A stretch of 64,000 nt of DNA. Source: Streptococcus oralis. Lineage in GTDB: Bacteria; Bacillota; Bacilli; Lactobacillales; Streptococcaceae. Where the stretch lies: NCBI RefSeq assembly GCF_019929345.1, contig NZ_JAHZPJ010000015.1, positions 1 through 64,000 of the forward strand. The letters run 5' to 3'. Every line of letters begins with the position of its first letter. Within the stretch, counting starts at the first letter, position 1. A program made the translations under genes and the position numbers. The notes under the pieces were generated by a model that saw nothing but the letters and a program-made list of their open reading frames with translations, was not told the origin of the DNA and searched no databases. This document shows, piece by piece, positions 33,250 to 43,573 of the stretch.

Positions 33250-34593
33250 ATGAAATTAAAAACTACTTTTGGCCTTCTTGCTGGGCGTTCTTCCCACTTC
33301 GTTTTGAGCCGTCTTGGCCGTGGAAGTACGCTCCCAGGAAAACTTGCCCTTCAATTTGATAAAGATATTTTACAACATCTAGCTAAGAACTACGAGATTG
33401 TCGTGGTCACTGGAACCAACGGGAAAACCCTGACAACTGCCCTCACTGTCGGTATTTTAAAAGAGGTCTATGGTCAGGTTCTGACCAATCCTAGTGGTGC
33501 CAACATGATTACGGGGATTACGACAACCTTCTTGACTGCAAAATCTTCAAAAACTGGAAAAAATATTGCAGTCCTAGAAATTGACGAGGCCAGTCTATCT
33601 CGTATCTGTGACTACATCCATCCTAGTCTTTTTGTCATCACTAATATCTTCCGTGACCAGATGGACCGCTACGGTGAAATTTACACAACTTATAACATGA
33701 TTTTGGATGCCATTCGTAAGGTGCCTACGGCTACTGTTCTCCTCAATGGTGACAGTCCACTTTTCTACAAGCCAGCTATTCCAAATCCTGTACAGTATTT
33801 TGGTTTTGATTTGGAAAAAGGACCTGCCAAACTGGCTCACTACAATACCGAAGGGATTCTCTGCCCTGACTGTCAAGGCATCCTCAAATATGAGCACAAT
33901 ACCTATGCCAACTTGGGGGCCTATATCTGTGAAAATTGTGGCTGCAAACGTCCTGACTTGGACTACTGTCTGACCGACTTGGTTGAATTGACTAACAATC
34001 GCTCTCGCTTTGTCATTGACGGCCAAGAATACGGCATCCAAATCGGTGGACTCTATAATATCTATAACGCTCTTGCTGCGGTTGCTATTGCCCGTTTCCT
34101 CGGTGCAGATTCGCAACGGATCAAGCAAGGATTTGACAAGAGCCGCGCTGTCTTTGGACGCCAGGAAACCTTCCATATCGGTGATAAGGAATGCATCCTT
34201 GTCTTGATTAAAAATCCTGTTGGCGCTACCCAAGCTATCGAGATGATCAAACTAGCTCCTTATCCATTTAGCCTTTCTGTCCTTCTCAACGCCAACTATG
34301 CTGATGGGATTGATACTAGCTGGATCTGGGATGCTGACTTTGAACAAATCACTGACATGGATATTCCTGAAATCAACGCTGGCGGTGTTCGTCATTCTGA
34401 AATCGCACGCCGTCTTCGAGTGACTGGCTATCCAGCTGAGAAAATCACTGAGACAAGCAGTCTGGAGCAAGTTCTCAAAACCATTGAGAACCAAGACTGC
34501 AAGCATGCCTATATCCTAGCAACCTATACTGCCATGCTGGAATTCCGTGAACTGCTGGCTAGTCGTCAGATTGTTAGAAAGGAGATGAACTAA
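33250..34593 (+). CDS. murT: Lipid II isoglutaminyl synthase, MurT subunit
   Basis: 447 residues. The Mur-ligase P-loop [10 protein letters not shown] near residue 55, a Cys4 zinc ribbon (CPDC near 206 and CENCGC near 226) and a C-terminal DUF1727-type domain define MurT. With GatD it amidates the alpha-carboxyl of D-glutamate in lipid II to D-isoglutamine, needed for peptidoglycan cross-linking in streptococci. The gene overlaps gatD by one base (TAATG). Translation begins at or next to the predicted transcription start. Confidence 0.94.
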   Translation: MKLKTTFGLLAGRSSHFVLSRLGRGSTLPGKLALQFDKDILQHLAKNYEIVVVTGTNGKTLTTALTVGILKEVYGQVLTNPSGANMITGITTTFLTAKSSKTGKNIAVLEIDEASLSRICDYIHPSLFVITNIFRDQMDRYGEIYTTYNMILDAIRKVPTATVLLNGDSPLFYKPAIPNPVQYFGFDLEKGPAKLAHYNTEGILCPDCQGILKYEHNTYANLGAYICENCGCKRPDLDYCLTDLVELTNNRSRFVIDGQEYGIQIGGLYNIYNALAAVAIARFLGADSQRIKQGFDKSRAVFGRQETFHIGDKECILVLIKNPVGATQAIEMIKLAPYPFSLSVLLNANYADGIDTSWIWDADFEQITDMDIPEINAGGVRHSEIARRLRVTGYPAEKITETSSLEQVLKTIENQDCKHAYILATYTAMLEFRELLASRQIVRKEMN

Positions 34594-35375
34594 TGGTTTA
34601 TACTTCACTTTCCTCAAAAGCTGGCAACTACCCTTATCAGCTCAACATCGCCCACCTCTATGGAAACCTCATGAATACCTACGGAGACAACGGCAACATC
34701 CTCATGCTCAAGTATGTGGCTGAAAAACTGGGAGCTCATGTAACAGTTGATATCGTTTCTCTCCATGATGACTTTGACGAAAATCACTACGACATCGCCT
34801 TTTTCGGTGGTGGTCAAGACTTTGAACAAAGTATCATCGCAGGCGACCTTCCTGCTAAAAAAGAGAGCATTGACAACTACATCCAAAACGACGGAGTAGT
34901 TCTAGCCATCTGTGGTGGTTTTCAACTTTTGGGGCAATATTATGTTGAGGCTTCAGGCAAACGTATCGAAGGGCTCGGTGTCATGGGCCACTACACCCTC
35001 AACCAGACCAATAACCGCTTTATCGGTGATATCAAAATTCACAATGAAGATTTCGATGAAACCTACTATGGCTTTGAAAATCACCAGGGCCGTACCTTCC
35101 TCTCAGATGACCAAAAACCGCTGGGACAGGTGGTCTATGGAAATGGAAACAACGAGGAAAAGGTCGGCGAAGGGGTTCATTATAAGAATGTCTTTGGTTC
35201 CTACTTCCACGGACCTATCCTCTCTCGTAATGCCAATCTAGCTTATCGCCTAGTCACTACTGCCCTCAAGAAAAAATACGGTCAGGATATCCAACTCCCT
35301 GCCTATGAAGACATTCTCAGTCAAGAAATCGCTGAAGAATACAGCGACGTGAAAAGCAAGGCAGACTTTTCTTAA
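34593..35375 (+). CDS. gatD: Lipid II isoglutaminyl synthase, GatD glutamine amidotransferase subunit
   Basis: 260 residues. A class I-like glutaminase with nucleophile Cys in [11 protein letters not shown] near residue 107 and the histidine in GSYFHGP near 205. It delivers ammonia from glutamine to MurT. GGAG lies inside the end of murT. A terminator follows within 20 bases, closing the two-gene operon. Confidence 0.94.
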   Translation: MVYTSLSSKAGNYPYQLNIAHLYGNLMNTYGDNGNILMLKYVAEKLGAHVTVDIVSLHDDFDENHYDIAFFGGGQDFEQSIIAGDLPAKKESIDNYIQNDGVVLAICGGFQLLGQYYVEASGKRIEGLGVMGHYTLNQTNNRFIGDIKIHNEDFDETYYGFENHQGRTFLSDDQKPLGQVVYGNGNNEEKVGEGVHYKNVFGSYFHGPILSRNANLAYRLVTTALKKKYGQDIQLPAYEDILSQEIAEEYSDVKSKADFS

Positions 35376-35392
35376 ACCAAGGAAAACCATAT

Positions 35393-35426
35393 CAAAGAAC
35401 TCCCCTATCTTGTCGGAGTTCTTTTT
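35393..35426 (+). terminator. Terminator after gatD
   Basis: CAAAGAACTCC / GGAGTTCTTTTTG stem and T-run. Confidence 0.9.
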
Positions 35427-35502
35427 GCCTGTTCTTTTACCCTTCTCCCTTGCATTTTCTCTCTTTTTTTGCCAAAATAGAGGGGTAGAAAGAAGGTAGC
35501 AT

Positions 35503-36585
35503 ATGTCTAAATTACAACAAATCCTAACATATCTTGAATCAGAAAAACTAGACGTCGCTGTCGTATCTGACCCCGTCACTATCAATTACCTCACTGGTTT
35601 TTACAGTGACCCTCATGAACGCCAAATGTTCCTCTTTATTCTAGCGGATCAGGAACCTCTCCTCTTTGTCCCAGCCCTTGAGATTGAACGTGCAAGCAGC
35701 ACTGTCTCTTTCCCAGTTGTAGGCTATGTGGATTCTGAAAATCCATGGCAAAAAATCAAAAACGCTTTGCCTCAACTTGACTTCAAACGTGTCGCTGTTG
35801 AGTTTGACAATCTCATCTTGACCAAATACCATGGTTTGAAAACTGTTTTTGAAACTGCTGAGTTTGAAAACCTCACTCCTCGCATCCAACGCATGCGCCT
35901 CATCAAATCAGCTGACGAAGTGCAAAAAATGATGGTTGCAGGTCTCTATGCTGATAAAGCTGTAAAAGTTGGTTTTGACAATATTTCTCTTGATAAAACT
36001 GAGACAGATATCATTGCCCAAATCGACTTTGCCATGAAAGGTGAAGGCTATGAAATGAGCTTTGATACCATGGTCTTGACTGGCGATAACGCTGCAAATC
36101 CACATGGAATTCCTGGTGCAAACAAAGTTGAAAAGGACGCCCTTCTCCTCTTTGACCTCGGTGTCATGGTTAATGGCTACGCCTCAGATATGACTCGTAC
36201 GGTCGCTGTCGGTAAACCAGATCAATTCAAAAAAGATATCTACAACTTGACACTTGAAGCCCAACAAGCTGCCCTTGACTTCATCAAGCCAGGTGTGACT
36301 GCACATGAAGTGGACCGCGCTGCCCGTGAGGTCATCGAAAAAGCTGGTTATGGAGAATACTTTAACCACCGTCTCGGTCACGGTATCGGTATGGATGTCC
36401 ACGAATTCCCATCTATCATGGAAGGAAATGACATGGTCATCGAAGAAGGCATGTGCTTCTCTGTTGAACCAGGTATCTATATCCCTGGTAAAGTCGGTGT
36501 CCGTATCGAAGACTGCGGTGTCGTCACTAAGGATGGTTTTGACCTCTTTACAAGCACCAGCAAAGATTTGCTTTATTTTGATTAA
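35503..36585 (+). CDS. pepQ: Xaa-Pro dipeptidase PepQ (M24)
   Basis: 360 residues. Creatinase-like N domain followed by a pita-bread catalytic domain with all five metal ligands: Asp in LLFDLGVM and YASDMTRT, His in HRLGHGIGMDVHE, Glu in SVEPGIY and RIEDCGVV. It cleaves Xaa-Pro dipeptides in the cytosol. AGAAGG precedes the ATG; a bidirectional terminator follows. Confidence 0.93.
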   Translation: MSKLQQILTYLESEKLDVAVVSDPVTINYLTGFYSDPHERQMFLFILADQEPLLFVPALEIERASSTVSFPVVGYVDSENPWQKIKNALPQLDFKRVAVEFDNLILTKYHGLKTVFETAEFENLTPRIQRMRLIKSADEVQKMMVAGLYADKAVKVGFDNISLDKTETDIIAQIDFAMKGEGYEMSFDTMVLTGDNAANPHGIPGANKVEKDALLLFDLGVMVNGYASDMTRTVAVGKPDQFKKDIYNLTLEAQQAALDFIKPGVTAHEVDRAAREVIEKAGYGEYFNHRLGHGIGMDVHEFPSIMEGNDMVIEEGMCFSVEPGIYIPGKVGVRIEDCGVVTKDGFDLFTSTSKDLLYFD

Positions 36586-36596
36586 ACCTAGACAAG

Positions 36597-36627
36597 CAAA
36601 AAGTCAGCTATTGAAGCTGACTTTTTT
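36597..36627. terminator. Bidirectional terminator pepQ / ECF S component
   Basis: AAAAAGTCAGC / GCTGACTTTTTT stem between converging genes. Confidence 0.9.
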
Positions 36628-37087
36628 ATTTTATCTTCTTGACGCTCTGAAAGACTACAAATCCCACAACCATCCCCAAGGTGTTTTGCAGGAAGTTTGG
36701 TAAGATTTCTGGTAGGGCTGCTGCCCAGCCATTCATCAAAGTTGAACCCAAGGCGTAGCCCCCTACCATGACAATCGTTGCCAAGATAAGTCCTAGCCAC
36801 TGAGATTTCCCTTTAAATCCTGCGAAAAATCCCTGCAAGCCATGGTTGATCAAGCTAAAGAACATCCACTGAGGGTAGCCTGATAAGAGGTCAATCAAGA
36901 AACCTGCTAGACCTCCAACGACAGCTCCCTCTTTACTACCAAAGTAGAAGGCCGCAAAGAAGATACCCGCATCTAAGAGAGTTAGAATACCTGTTGGTGT
37001 CGGGATTTTTAAGAAATAACCTAGAACCACAGAAAGGGCTGTCAAAAGAGATACTAGGGCGATTTTAGTTGTTTTGGTTTGCTTCAT
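36626..37087 (-). CDS. ECF transporter substrate-binding (S) component, probably vitamin B6
   Basis: 153 residues with about five to six hydrophobic segments and conserved short loops (LLDAGIFFAAFYFGSKEGA, GFLIDLLSG) typical of the ECF-riboflavin-type S component family. It overlaps the start of pdxK by 23 bases, so pyridoxine or a related pyrimidine (hydroxymethylpyrimidine) is the likely cargo; PdxU is my best guess. It would share the energising EcfAA'T module encoded elsewhere. Confidence 0.78.
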   Translation of the reverse strand: MKQTKTTKIALVSLLTALSVVLGYFLKIPTPTGILTLLDAGIFFAAFYFGSKEGAVVGGLAGFLIDLLSGYPQWMFFSLINHGLQGFFAGFKGKSQWLGLILATIVMVGGYALGSTLMNGWAAALPEILPNFLQNTLGMVVGFVVFQSVKKIK

Positions 37088-37838
37088 ATTGTCTTACTCC
37101 ATATTGATCTGCTTGTGCAATAGCACGATAAACGAAAGCTTTCGAGCTCTCTACTGCTGGTAAAAGTTCATCCCCTTTAACCAAGTGACTGGCGATGCTT
37201 GAGGCAAAGGTACATCCTGCACCAGCATTTTGGCCTTGAATGACTGGGTTTTCTAGAACAGTGAAAGTTTGTCCATCATAAAAGACATCCACTGCCTTGT
37301 CCTGACTGAGGCGATTGCCTCCCTTGATAATAACTGCCGGCGCTCCTAAATCATGCAATTTCTGCGCTGCAGCTTTCATGTCTTCCAATGTTTTAATTTC
37401 CTGACCAGCCAATAATTCTGCTTCAGGAAGATTTGGCGTAATCACACTGACATGAGGGAAAAAGCGAATCAACTCTTGACAGAGTTCACTGACAGCTACA
37501 TCGTGCGTTTCCTTGCAGACCAAGACAGGATCCAATACCACAGGCACTCCTGGACGTTGCTTGATAAAGTCCAAGGCCTTCTCAGCCACACTGACAGTAG
37601 GAAGAAGGCCAATCTTAATCCCTGCAAACTCGACATCACGTAAGCTATTCAACTCATGTTGGAAAATAGTATCATCCGTAGGGAAGACTTCAAAGCCCTT
37701 TTCTGTCAAGGCCGTCAAACAAGTGACAGCTACAAAGCCATGCAAGCCGTTTAAGGTATAGGTGGCAAGATCAGCTGACAAACCACCACCACTAAAAATA
37801 TCATTCCCAGAAAGGGCTAAAATACGATTATTCTTCAT
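37065..37838 (-). CDS. pdxK: Pyridoxal/hydroxymethylpyrimidine kinase (PdxK/ThiD family)
   Basis: 257 residues of the ribokinase superfamily: [13 protein letters not shown] for substrate binding near residue 10, [17 protein letters not shown] and the anion-hole motif [15 protein letters not shown] near 210. In Gram-positive bacteria this ThiD-like type can phosphorylate pyridoxal/pyridoxine as well as HMP, which I cannot separate by eye. It lies between truA (11-base overlap) and the S component, forming truA-pdxK-S operon. Confidence 0.85.
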   Translation of the reverse strand: MKNNRILALSGNDIFSGGGLSADLATYTLNGLHGFVAVTCLTALTEKGFEVFPTDDTIFQHELNSLRDVEFAGIKIGLLPTVSVAEKALDFIKQRPGVPVVLDPVLVCKETHDVAVSELCQELIRFFPHVSVITPNLPEAELLAGQEIKTLEDMKAAAQKLHDLGAPAVIIKGGNRLSQDKAVDVFYDGQTFTVLENPVIQGQNAGAGCTFASSIASHLVKGDELLPAVESSKAFVYRAIAQADQYGVRQYEANQNN

Positions 37839-38577
37839 AACGAATCTCCTTCAAATACAAACCATTTGGTGCCGCCGTTGGACCTGCTAGCTGCCTGTCC
37901 TTCTTCTCCAAAATCAAGTCAATCTGCTCAACTGGCATTCGATTATTTCCGATTTTGAGTAGCGTCCCCACCATATTGCGAATCTGCTTATACAAGAAAC
38001 CATTCCCTGAAAAGGTAAAGGTCAAAAACTGCCCTGTCTCATCAACACTAAGACTGGCTTCTGTAATGGTCCGAACCTTGTCCTCTACACTGGTTCCAGA
38101 CGCTGTAAACCCTGTGAAATCATGGGTTCCTTCTAATTTCTTGACAGCCTCCTGCATCCGCTCCACGTCGAGCGGATAAGGAAAGTGAGTGGCATAGTGA
38201 CGTCGCATCGGATTTTTAGGACGCCCCCTATCTACTATAAACTCATAGGTCTTGCTATGTTTTACATAACGGCAATGAAAATCATCCGCCACAATCTCAA
38301 TCGAAATCACATCGATATCTTCTGGTGACTGGGTATCCAGAGCAAAACGGAGTTTTTCCTCATCCATCTGATAGGTCAGATCAAAATGAATGACCTGTCC
38401 CAGAGCATGGACCCCACTATCCGTCCTACCAGCACCGTGAACAGTGATGGCTTGCCCCTTATTGAGTCTCGTTAAGGTTTTTTCGATTTCCTCTTGAACG
38501 CTCCGCGCATGAGGCTGGCGCTGAAAACCAGCAAAGGCATAACCATCATAGGAAATGATTGCTTTATATCTTGTCAT
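37828..38577 (-). CDS. truA: tRNA pseudouridine(38-40) synthase TruA
   Basis: 249 residues from ATG 38577 ([12 protein letters not shown]); an upstream in-frame ATG at 38643 would add a hydrophobic, non-conserved extension. The catalytic Asp is in [14 protein letters not shown] near residue 50, and the KTYEF, FTGF and [11 protein letters not shown] segments match the family. It makes pseudouridine at positions 38-40 of tRNA anticodon arms. Confidence 0.93.
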   Translation of the reverse strand: MTRYKAIISYDGYAFAGFQRQPHARSVQEEIEKTLTRLNKGQAITVHGAGRTDSGVHALGQVIHFDLTYQMDEEKLRFALDTQSPEDIDVISIEIVADDFHCRYVKHSKTYEFIVDRGRPKNPMRRHYATHFPYPLDVERMQEAVKKLEGTHDFTGFTASGTSVEDKVRTITEASLSVDETGQFLTFTFSGNGFLYKQIRNMVGTLLKIGNNRMPVEQIDLILEKKDRQLAGPTAAPNGLYLKEIRYEE

Positions 38578-38676
38578 AACTTCTATTTTATCAGGAAATA
38601 AAAGTGTAAACAAGTTTAAAAACCAATAATTGTCTGGGTACAAAATTCCTAGAAAGAAAAACTTAGGAAATTAATC

Positions 38677-39828
38677 CTAAGCTTTCTTTTGAAGTGCGTA
38701 CATAACAAAGATAGAAGTGACAATCAACCAACATCCTAAAATGGTGAAGACCAACATACCGTTTTGAGTCACCAAGCCAATCGCCCCAAGAATGAAAGGT
38801 GTCGTAAAGGCTCCAAAGCTGCATCCTAGCACTGCAAAAGATGTTGCCTGATTAAGGAGCTTGGCTGGGATTCTTTCAGAAAGAAGTTGAAAGACAGTGG
38901 TCAAGGCCACACTGTAAGAAAAACCTGCCACAACACTTCCAACTACCATCACACCCAATGACGGAGACAAGGCAATCACAATTTGCCCCAATCCAAAGGT
39001 GATACCTGACCAAAGGAGCAACCTTTCTTTAAACAGAGAGATAAAGAAAGAAAAACTCACACCTGCCAAGATACCAATCAACTGCATGATACTTAAAACC
39101 AAGCTCGATAACTGGGCATCCCCTAGACCTCTTTCCACCATCAGACTAGGAATACGAATGGTGATAGCTGTATTGGTGCAGACAACAACTGCTGCTTCGA
39201 TAGCCAATAGAAAAATCAAGCCTTTCATCTTTCCTGTCAAACGAGTCGTTTCGGCCTCTCTTTTCTTGACTTCTTTTTTTTCTTTCCCATAAGGGACAAA
39301 GAGCAAATAAAGGATCAAAACTAAAAATCCAGCGCTATAAGCCAAGAAAGTCACTGTCCATCCCAAGGATAAGAGTTGACCAACCACTAGAGTCAAAATC
39401 GATGCCCCGACAACTTCTGCTGATCCGCGGAGACCCAGCATCTGAATCCGTGTCTTTCCATGATAGCGTTCACTGATGATGGAAATGGCCTTGGCATTGA
39501 TCATTCCAACGCCCAAGCCAAATAAAATTCGCATCGCAAAGACAAAGTTGTAATCCTGATACCAGAAGGGAGCTGTTCCACCGATAGAGAGGATGAGAAG
39601 CCCTAGACTAATCTGAAGGCGCTCAGGAAACAAACGCTCCAAAACACCATTTAAGACCAGCATGATCATAATTCCAAAAGAAGGAAGACTAACGAGAAGC
39701 TCAATTTGTTCTTTGGGATAGCCTTGATAGTAGTCAAACATGGCTGGCAGAGCACTTGATATGGAAAAGGAGGTAATCAAAACGAGGGAGAGGGCCAAGA
39801 TACTAGCCCGTTCTAAATATTGTTTCAT
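38677..39828 (-). CDS. MFS transporter
   Basis: 383 residues with about 12 hydrophobic segments and a central charged loop (GKEKKEVKKREAETT) near residue 180 dividing two six-helix halves. The motif between helices 2 and 3 (NGVLERLFPERLQ) and RILFGLGVGMINA support the major facilitator fold. Substrate unknown; most similar by feel to efflux-type permeases. Stand-alone gene between truA and the Pr6Pr gene on the minus strand. Confidence 0.82.
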   Translation of the reverse strand: MKQYLERASILALSLVLITSFSISSALPAMFDYYQGYPKEQIELLVSLPSFGIMIMLVLNGVLERLFPERLQISLGLLILSIGGTAPFWYQDYNFVFAMRILFGLGVGMINAKAISIISERYHGKTRIQMLGLRGSAEVVGASILTLVVGQLLSLGWTVTFLAYSAGFLVLILYLLFVPYGKEKKEVKKREAETTRLTGKMKGLIFLLAIEAAVVVCTNTAITIRIPSLMVERGLGDAQLSSLVLSIMQLIGILAGVSFSFFISLFKERLLLWSGITFGLGQIVIALSPSLGVMVVGSVVAGFSYSVALTTVFQLLSERIPAKLLNQATSFAVLGCSFGAFTTPFILGAIGLVTQNGMLVFTILGCWLIVTSIFVMYALQKKA

Positions 39829-39940
39829 GAATTTTCTTTCTATATATTTCTCACTGTTGATCCTTTTAAAAGGAAGATGGCAAGAAAAGAAGGAGCCCGA
39901 TTGAACTAGAGACTCCGTTCTAACTTTCCTAATAGGAAGA

Positions 39941-40564
39941 CTATTTTCGCTTGATTTGCTTGATCAGGTAAAAGATAAAGCCTGCAACCATATAGGCCGC
40001 AAAAATGATCAAACACCATTTGATAACCACGTCCCAACCCTTGTTCACATTTAAAAAGAAATAAGGGAAGGGATTGTCCTTGGAATTCGGAATATTGAGT
40101 TTTAAGACCAGGCCGTTAAACAAGGCAAAAATCATATAAACCAAGGGCAAGATGGTCCACAAGACTGGATCCCAGATTTTGTATTGACCCCGTTTATCAA
40201 AGAAGAGGGTGTCGGCTAAAAACCAGAGTGGAACGATATAGTGGCAAAGGAAATTTTCCACTCGGTAAAAGTCTGTCGCAATCGGAGCAAGCATAAAATG
40301 GTAAATCACACAGGTAATCATGATACTCATGGTAACACCACCCTTGAGACGAAGCAAGGTCGGACTTTGCCAATTTTCACCTGAACGGCTCATCACACGG
40401 AGCAGATAGCCTGTGAAAATCGTTACCAAAAGATTGGACAATACTGTGTAGTACAGGAGCATTCCAAAGCCACCGTGCTTGGTAATCTCTAAATAAACTC
40501 CTGTAAATGCCGCTAAGAACAAGAGCACACGACTATAAAAGATAAATTTGTAATTCAGTTTCAT
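39941..40564 (-). CDS. Pr6Pr-type integral membrane protein
   Basis: 207 residues with about six hydrophobic spans (for example FIFYSRVLLFLAAFTGVY and MSIMITCVIYHFML) and aromatic-rich loops, ending KQIKRK. The pattern NLLVTIFTGYLL and HYIVPLWFLADTLFF fits the Pr6Pr/androgen-induced-like membrane family found in streptococci. Role unknown. It starts 2 bases after the yjdM stop, so the two are cotranscribed. Confidence 0.7.
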   Translation of the reverse strand: MKLNYKFIFYSRVLLFLAAFTGVYLEITKHGGFGMLLYYTVLSNLLVTIFTGYLLRVMSRSGENWQSPTLLRLKGGVTMSIMITCVIYHFMLAPIATDFYRVENFLCHYIVPLWFLADTLFFDKRGQYKIWDPVLWTILPLVYMIFALFNGLVLKLNIPNSKDNPFPYFFLNVNKGWDVVIKWCLIIFAAYMVAGFIFYLIKQIKRK

Positions 40565-40566
40565 GG

Positions 40567-40905
40567 CTAGATTTTCTTAACAAACTCTGACTTGAGTTTC
40601 ATAGCTCCAAAACCATCAATCTTACAATCAATATTGTGGTCACCTTCTACGATACGGATATTTTTAACACGAGTTCCTTGTTTCAAATCCTTTGGCGCAC
40701 CTTTTACTTTCAAGTCCTTGATGAGGGTTACAGTATCACCATCAGCCAATTTATTTCCATTGGCATCGATAGCAACAAGACCTTCTTCTACTTCTGCAAC
40801 TTCAGCAGGGTTCCATTCATAGGCACACTCTGGGCAGACCAAAAGACTTCCGTCTTCGTAGACATATTCTGAATTACATTTTGGGCAATTTGGTAAGTTG
40901 TTCAT
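40567..40905 (-). CDS. yjdM: YjdM (PhnA-like) zinc-ribbon protein
   Basis: 112 residues. An N-terminal CPKC...CPEC zinc ribbon (residues 8-34) and a C-terminal SH3-like domain with [15 protein letters not shown] are diagnostic of YjdM, formerly PhnA of the phosphonate operon. The phosphonate link is historical, and no phosphonate genes are nearby. AAGGAGG precedes the ATG. Confidence 0.9.
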   Translation of the reverse strand: MNNLPNCPKCNSEYVYEDGSLLVCPECAYEWNPAEVAEVEEGLVAIDANGNKLADGDTVTLIKDLKVKGAPKDLKQGTRVKNIRIVEGDHNIDCKIDGFGAMKLKSEFVKKI

Positions 40906-41115
40906 AAGTCCTCCTTAAAATATCAATTATTCTTTAAAATTCATATATTATTGAACAGCAACTATTATACCGTAAAATCCTACTTTTGACAATGTGTCCG
41001 AAGTCCAGCAGACAAAAAAAGTCATGCACCTTTTTACAGTTACCTGACTTTTAAAAGATGATTGGTCATGGGCACTTATCAAGCACCTCATGATAAAAGG
41101 GGTAGCAACTATATC

Positions 41116-41634
41116 TTACAAACCAGGAGCTTGTCCAAGTTCTGCTGTAAGCATCCAGACTGTTTTCTCAAGCTCAGCCTTAGCCCCAACAAAGATATCG
41201 TTTGTAACATCATCGCCTTCTTCGTCAGTTACATCCAAAGCTTTTTGGAAAAGAGTGATGAGGTAGCGATAAATAGCTAGAACACGTTCCAAGCTTTCTT
41301 CAACGTTACGGAATTCTCCTTCTTCTTCTTCGATTTCACTGTGTTGAAGGAACTCTGTCAAAGTTGAGTAAGGTTTGCCACCAAGGGTAATCAAACGTTC
41401 GCTAATTTCGTCAAGATAGCCATCAAGGCTATCCATGTATTCATCCATTTTTGGATGCCATACGAGGAAACCACGACCACGCATATACCAGTGAACTTGG
41501 TGAAGGGCAATGTGAGCCACATACAAGTCCGCTACTGCTTGGTTCAATACTTCCTTTGTTTTTGCCAATGCTACTGGCGCTGCTTTAGATAATGTTGTTA
41601 CGTCTTTTACTGCTTCTTTTTTCAATTCAACCAT
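41116..41634 (-). CDS. dpr: Dps-like peroxide resistance ferritin Dpr
   Basis: 172 residues. The ferroxidase-site residues are visible: His in [10 protein letters not shown], and [18 protein letters not shown] with the Asp/Glu pair. The N-terminal extension before the four-helix bundle is typical of streptococcal Dpr, a 12-mer that stores iron and blocks Fenton chemistry in catalase-negative cocci. The promoter (TTGCTT-17-TATACT, 41716-41688 minus strand) holds a GTATAC-8-GTATAC repeat. Confidence 0.92.
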   Translation of the reverse strand: MVELKKEAVKDVTTLSKAAPVALAKTKEVLNQAVADLYVAHIALHQVHWYMRGRGFLVWHPKMDEYMDSLDGYLDEISERLITLGGKPYSTLTEFLQHSEIEEEEGEFRNVEESLERVLAIYRYLITLFQKALDVTDEEGDDVTNDIFVGAKAELEKTVWMLTAELGQAPGL

Positions 41635-41687
41635 TTTTCTTACCTCGTAAATATTATTTTTGTAACCAATTTATTGATTACTACCTA

Positions 41688-41716
41688 AGTATACTACTCC
41701 TGGTATACAAAAGCAA
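41688..41716 (-). promoter_or_regulatory. dpr promoter with overlapping inverted repeat
   Basis: Minus strand TTGCTT (41716-41711), 17-base spacer, TATACT (41693-41688). GTATAC at 41689-41694 and 41703-41708 frame the spacer, a possible operator; the regulator is not evident from sequence. Confidence 0.5.
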
Positions 41717-41783
41717 GGGAATTAACTCATATTAAAAAAGTTGTAATAGACTGATAATTTAAGAATAGTCTAGACAGTTTTGA

Positions 41784-43565
41784 TTAGCTGGATTGTCCAG
41801 ACTTACTTGAAAATTGGCTTTGGTACAAGTCATAATAAAAGCCTTTTGCTTGGAGCAAGCTTTCATGATTTCCCTGCTCAATAATCTGTCCATCCTTAAG
41901 AACGAGAATCTTATCTGCTTCTTGAATAGTAGAGAGACGGTGAGCGATGACAAAGCTGGTTCTTCCCTTCATCAAGCGTTTCATGGCTTTTTGAATCAAG
42001 AGTTCCAAACGGGTGTCAACAGAGGAAGTCGCTTCATCCAGAATGAGAATTTTAGGATTGGCTAGGAGAGCACGCGCGATGGTCAAGAGTTGTTTTTGCC
42101 CGAGGGAAATATTGCTTGACTCTTGGTTCATCTCCATGTTGTAACCACCAGGAAGAGTTCGGATAAAGTGGTCTACATTTGCTGCTTTAGCTGCTTCTAT
42201 TATTTCCTCGTCACTGGCATCGAGATTTCCAAAACGTAGGTTTTCTTTGATTGTCCCTTCAAAAAGCCAAGCATCCTGCAAGACCATCCCAAACTGACGG
42301 CGGTAGTCTTGTCGTGACAACTGACGAATATCCTGCCCGTCAACCAAGATTGCGCCTGCTGTGACATCGTAAAAGCGCATAAGCAGATTGATCAAGGTCG
42401 TCTTACCAGCTCCAGTAGGACCAACAATCGCCACCATCTCTCCTGGTTGAACTTCCAGATTAAAGTCTCGTATCAATGGTTTGTTTTCAACATACTGGAA
42501 ATCAACATGTTGGAAGGTCACCTGACCTGTTAAGGGTTCAAGGATTTCGAGTTCTTCTCCCTTGACTTCCTCTGTCTCATCCAAGATGTCGAAGATGCGG
42601 TCTAACGAAGACTTGGCGCTTTGCATTTGACCCGCAAGTTGTGTGATGTTTTGGATAGGCTGACTGACCTGCCAAACGTACTGAACAAAGGCCTGCATAT
42701 TCCCCACTGTCAAACGACCCGCAATCACTTGCAAACCACCAAGAACCGCAACGATCAGATAGGTCAAGTCCGATACAGCATGAAGGGCTGGCATCATGAG
42801 TCCAGAGATAAAGCTAGCTTTAAAACCAACACGTTGGAGGTTGTCTGTAATCTTAGAAAATTCTTTATGAGAAGTTTCCTCACGACCATAGAGTTTCAAA
42901 ACATTAAAACCTGTGAGATTTTCCTGCACATAGCCATTCATCCGTCCTAAAATAGCTGCCTGTTCTTTAAAATAAGGCTGAGAACGTTTCAGGATACTTC
43001 TGGCACCAAAATAAGTCACTGGGATGGATAGAATCACCACTATAGCCAGTTGAAAGTTCAGGTATAAAACCATTCCCATGACGAGGACAATCGTCAAAAC
43101 AGCATTGACAATTTGAAGAAAAGACTGTTGAAGAGCATTAGACACTGTCTCAACGTCACTAGTAAAGCGTCCCAATAAATCACCAAACTGGTGTTTGTCA
43201 AAGAAAGATACTGGGATACGATTGAGCTTTTCAGTCATTTCATTTCGCAGATCCTGAGTCATAGACTGGACCGCATTGGTCATGAAATAGTTGGAATAAT
43301 AAGACCCAAGTTCATATAAGAGACCTCTAAAGAGGTAAATGATTAAAACAGTTCCGATGTAGCCAGTATTGATATGAGCGCCTGCAAGACCATTAGCCAT
43401 ATCTAAGAGATTCTTTGTCAACTCCGTAATGGCTAACCCCAATACAAAAGGCTCCAAGACACTCATGACTACGCTTAAAACTTTTAGAAAGACGGCAAAG
43501 AAGACAGAAAAACGGTAGGCTTTTAAATAGCTCCACAAACGAGCCAAACTAGATTGTGTTTTCAT
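41784..43565 (-). CDS. Heterodimeric ABC exporter subunit (consensus Walker B)
   Basis: 593 residues: six transmembrane segments (~20-300) fused to an ATPase domain with Walker A GPTGAGKTT near residue 385, a modified signature ISLGQKQLL and Walker B ILILDEATSS with the catalytic Glu. The partner gene 8 bases upstream has the converse (consensus signature, Asp instead of Glu), the usual asymmetry of LmrCD/BmrCD-type exporters. Likely exports drugs, lipids or peptides; substrate unknown. In the pneumococcus I recall lytC between dpr and tpiA, so the pair may occupy a variable site. Confidence 0.88.
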   Translation of the reverse strand: MKTQSSLARLWSYLKAYRFSVFFAVFLKVLSVVMSVLEPFVLGLAITELTKNLLDMANGLAGAHINTGYIGTVLIIYLFRGLLYELGSYYSNYFMTNAVQSMTQDLRNEMTEKLNRIPVSFFDKHQFGDLLGRFTSDVETVSNALQQSFLQIVNAVLTIVLVMGMVLYLNFQLAIVVILSIPVTYFGARSILKRSQPYFKEQAAILGRMNGYVQENLTGFNVLKLYGREETSHKEFSKITDNLQRVGFKASFISGLMMPALHAVSDLTYLIVAVLGGLQVIAGRLTVGNMQAFVQYVWQVSQPIQNITQLAGQMQSAKSSLDRIFDILDETEEVKGEELEILEPLTGQVTFQHVDFQYVENKPLIRDFNLEVQPGEMVAIVGPTGAGKTTLINLLMRFYDVTAGAILVDGQDIRQLSRQDYRRQFGMVLQDAWLFEGTIKENLRFGNLDASDEEIIEAAKAANVDHFIRTLPGGYNMEMNQESSNISLGQKQLLTIARALLANPKILILDEATSSVDTRLELLIQKAMKRLMKGRTSFVIAHRLSTIQEADKILVLKDGQIIEQGNHESLLQAKGFYYDLYQSQFSSKSGQSS

Positions 43566-43573
43566 ATTTCCTC

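Noticed and set aside
33595..34233. Long antisense frame (212 codons) opposite murT
   Set aside because: It lies wholly over the conserved murT coding region, has no ribosome site and no recognisable protein features.
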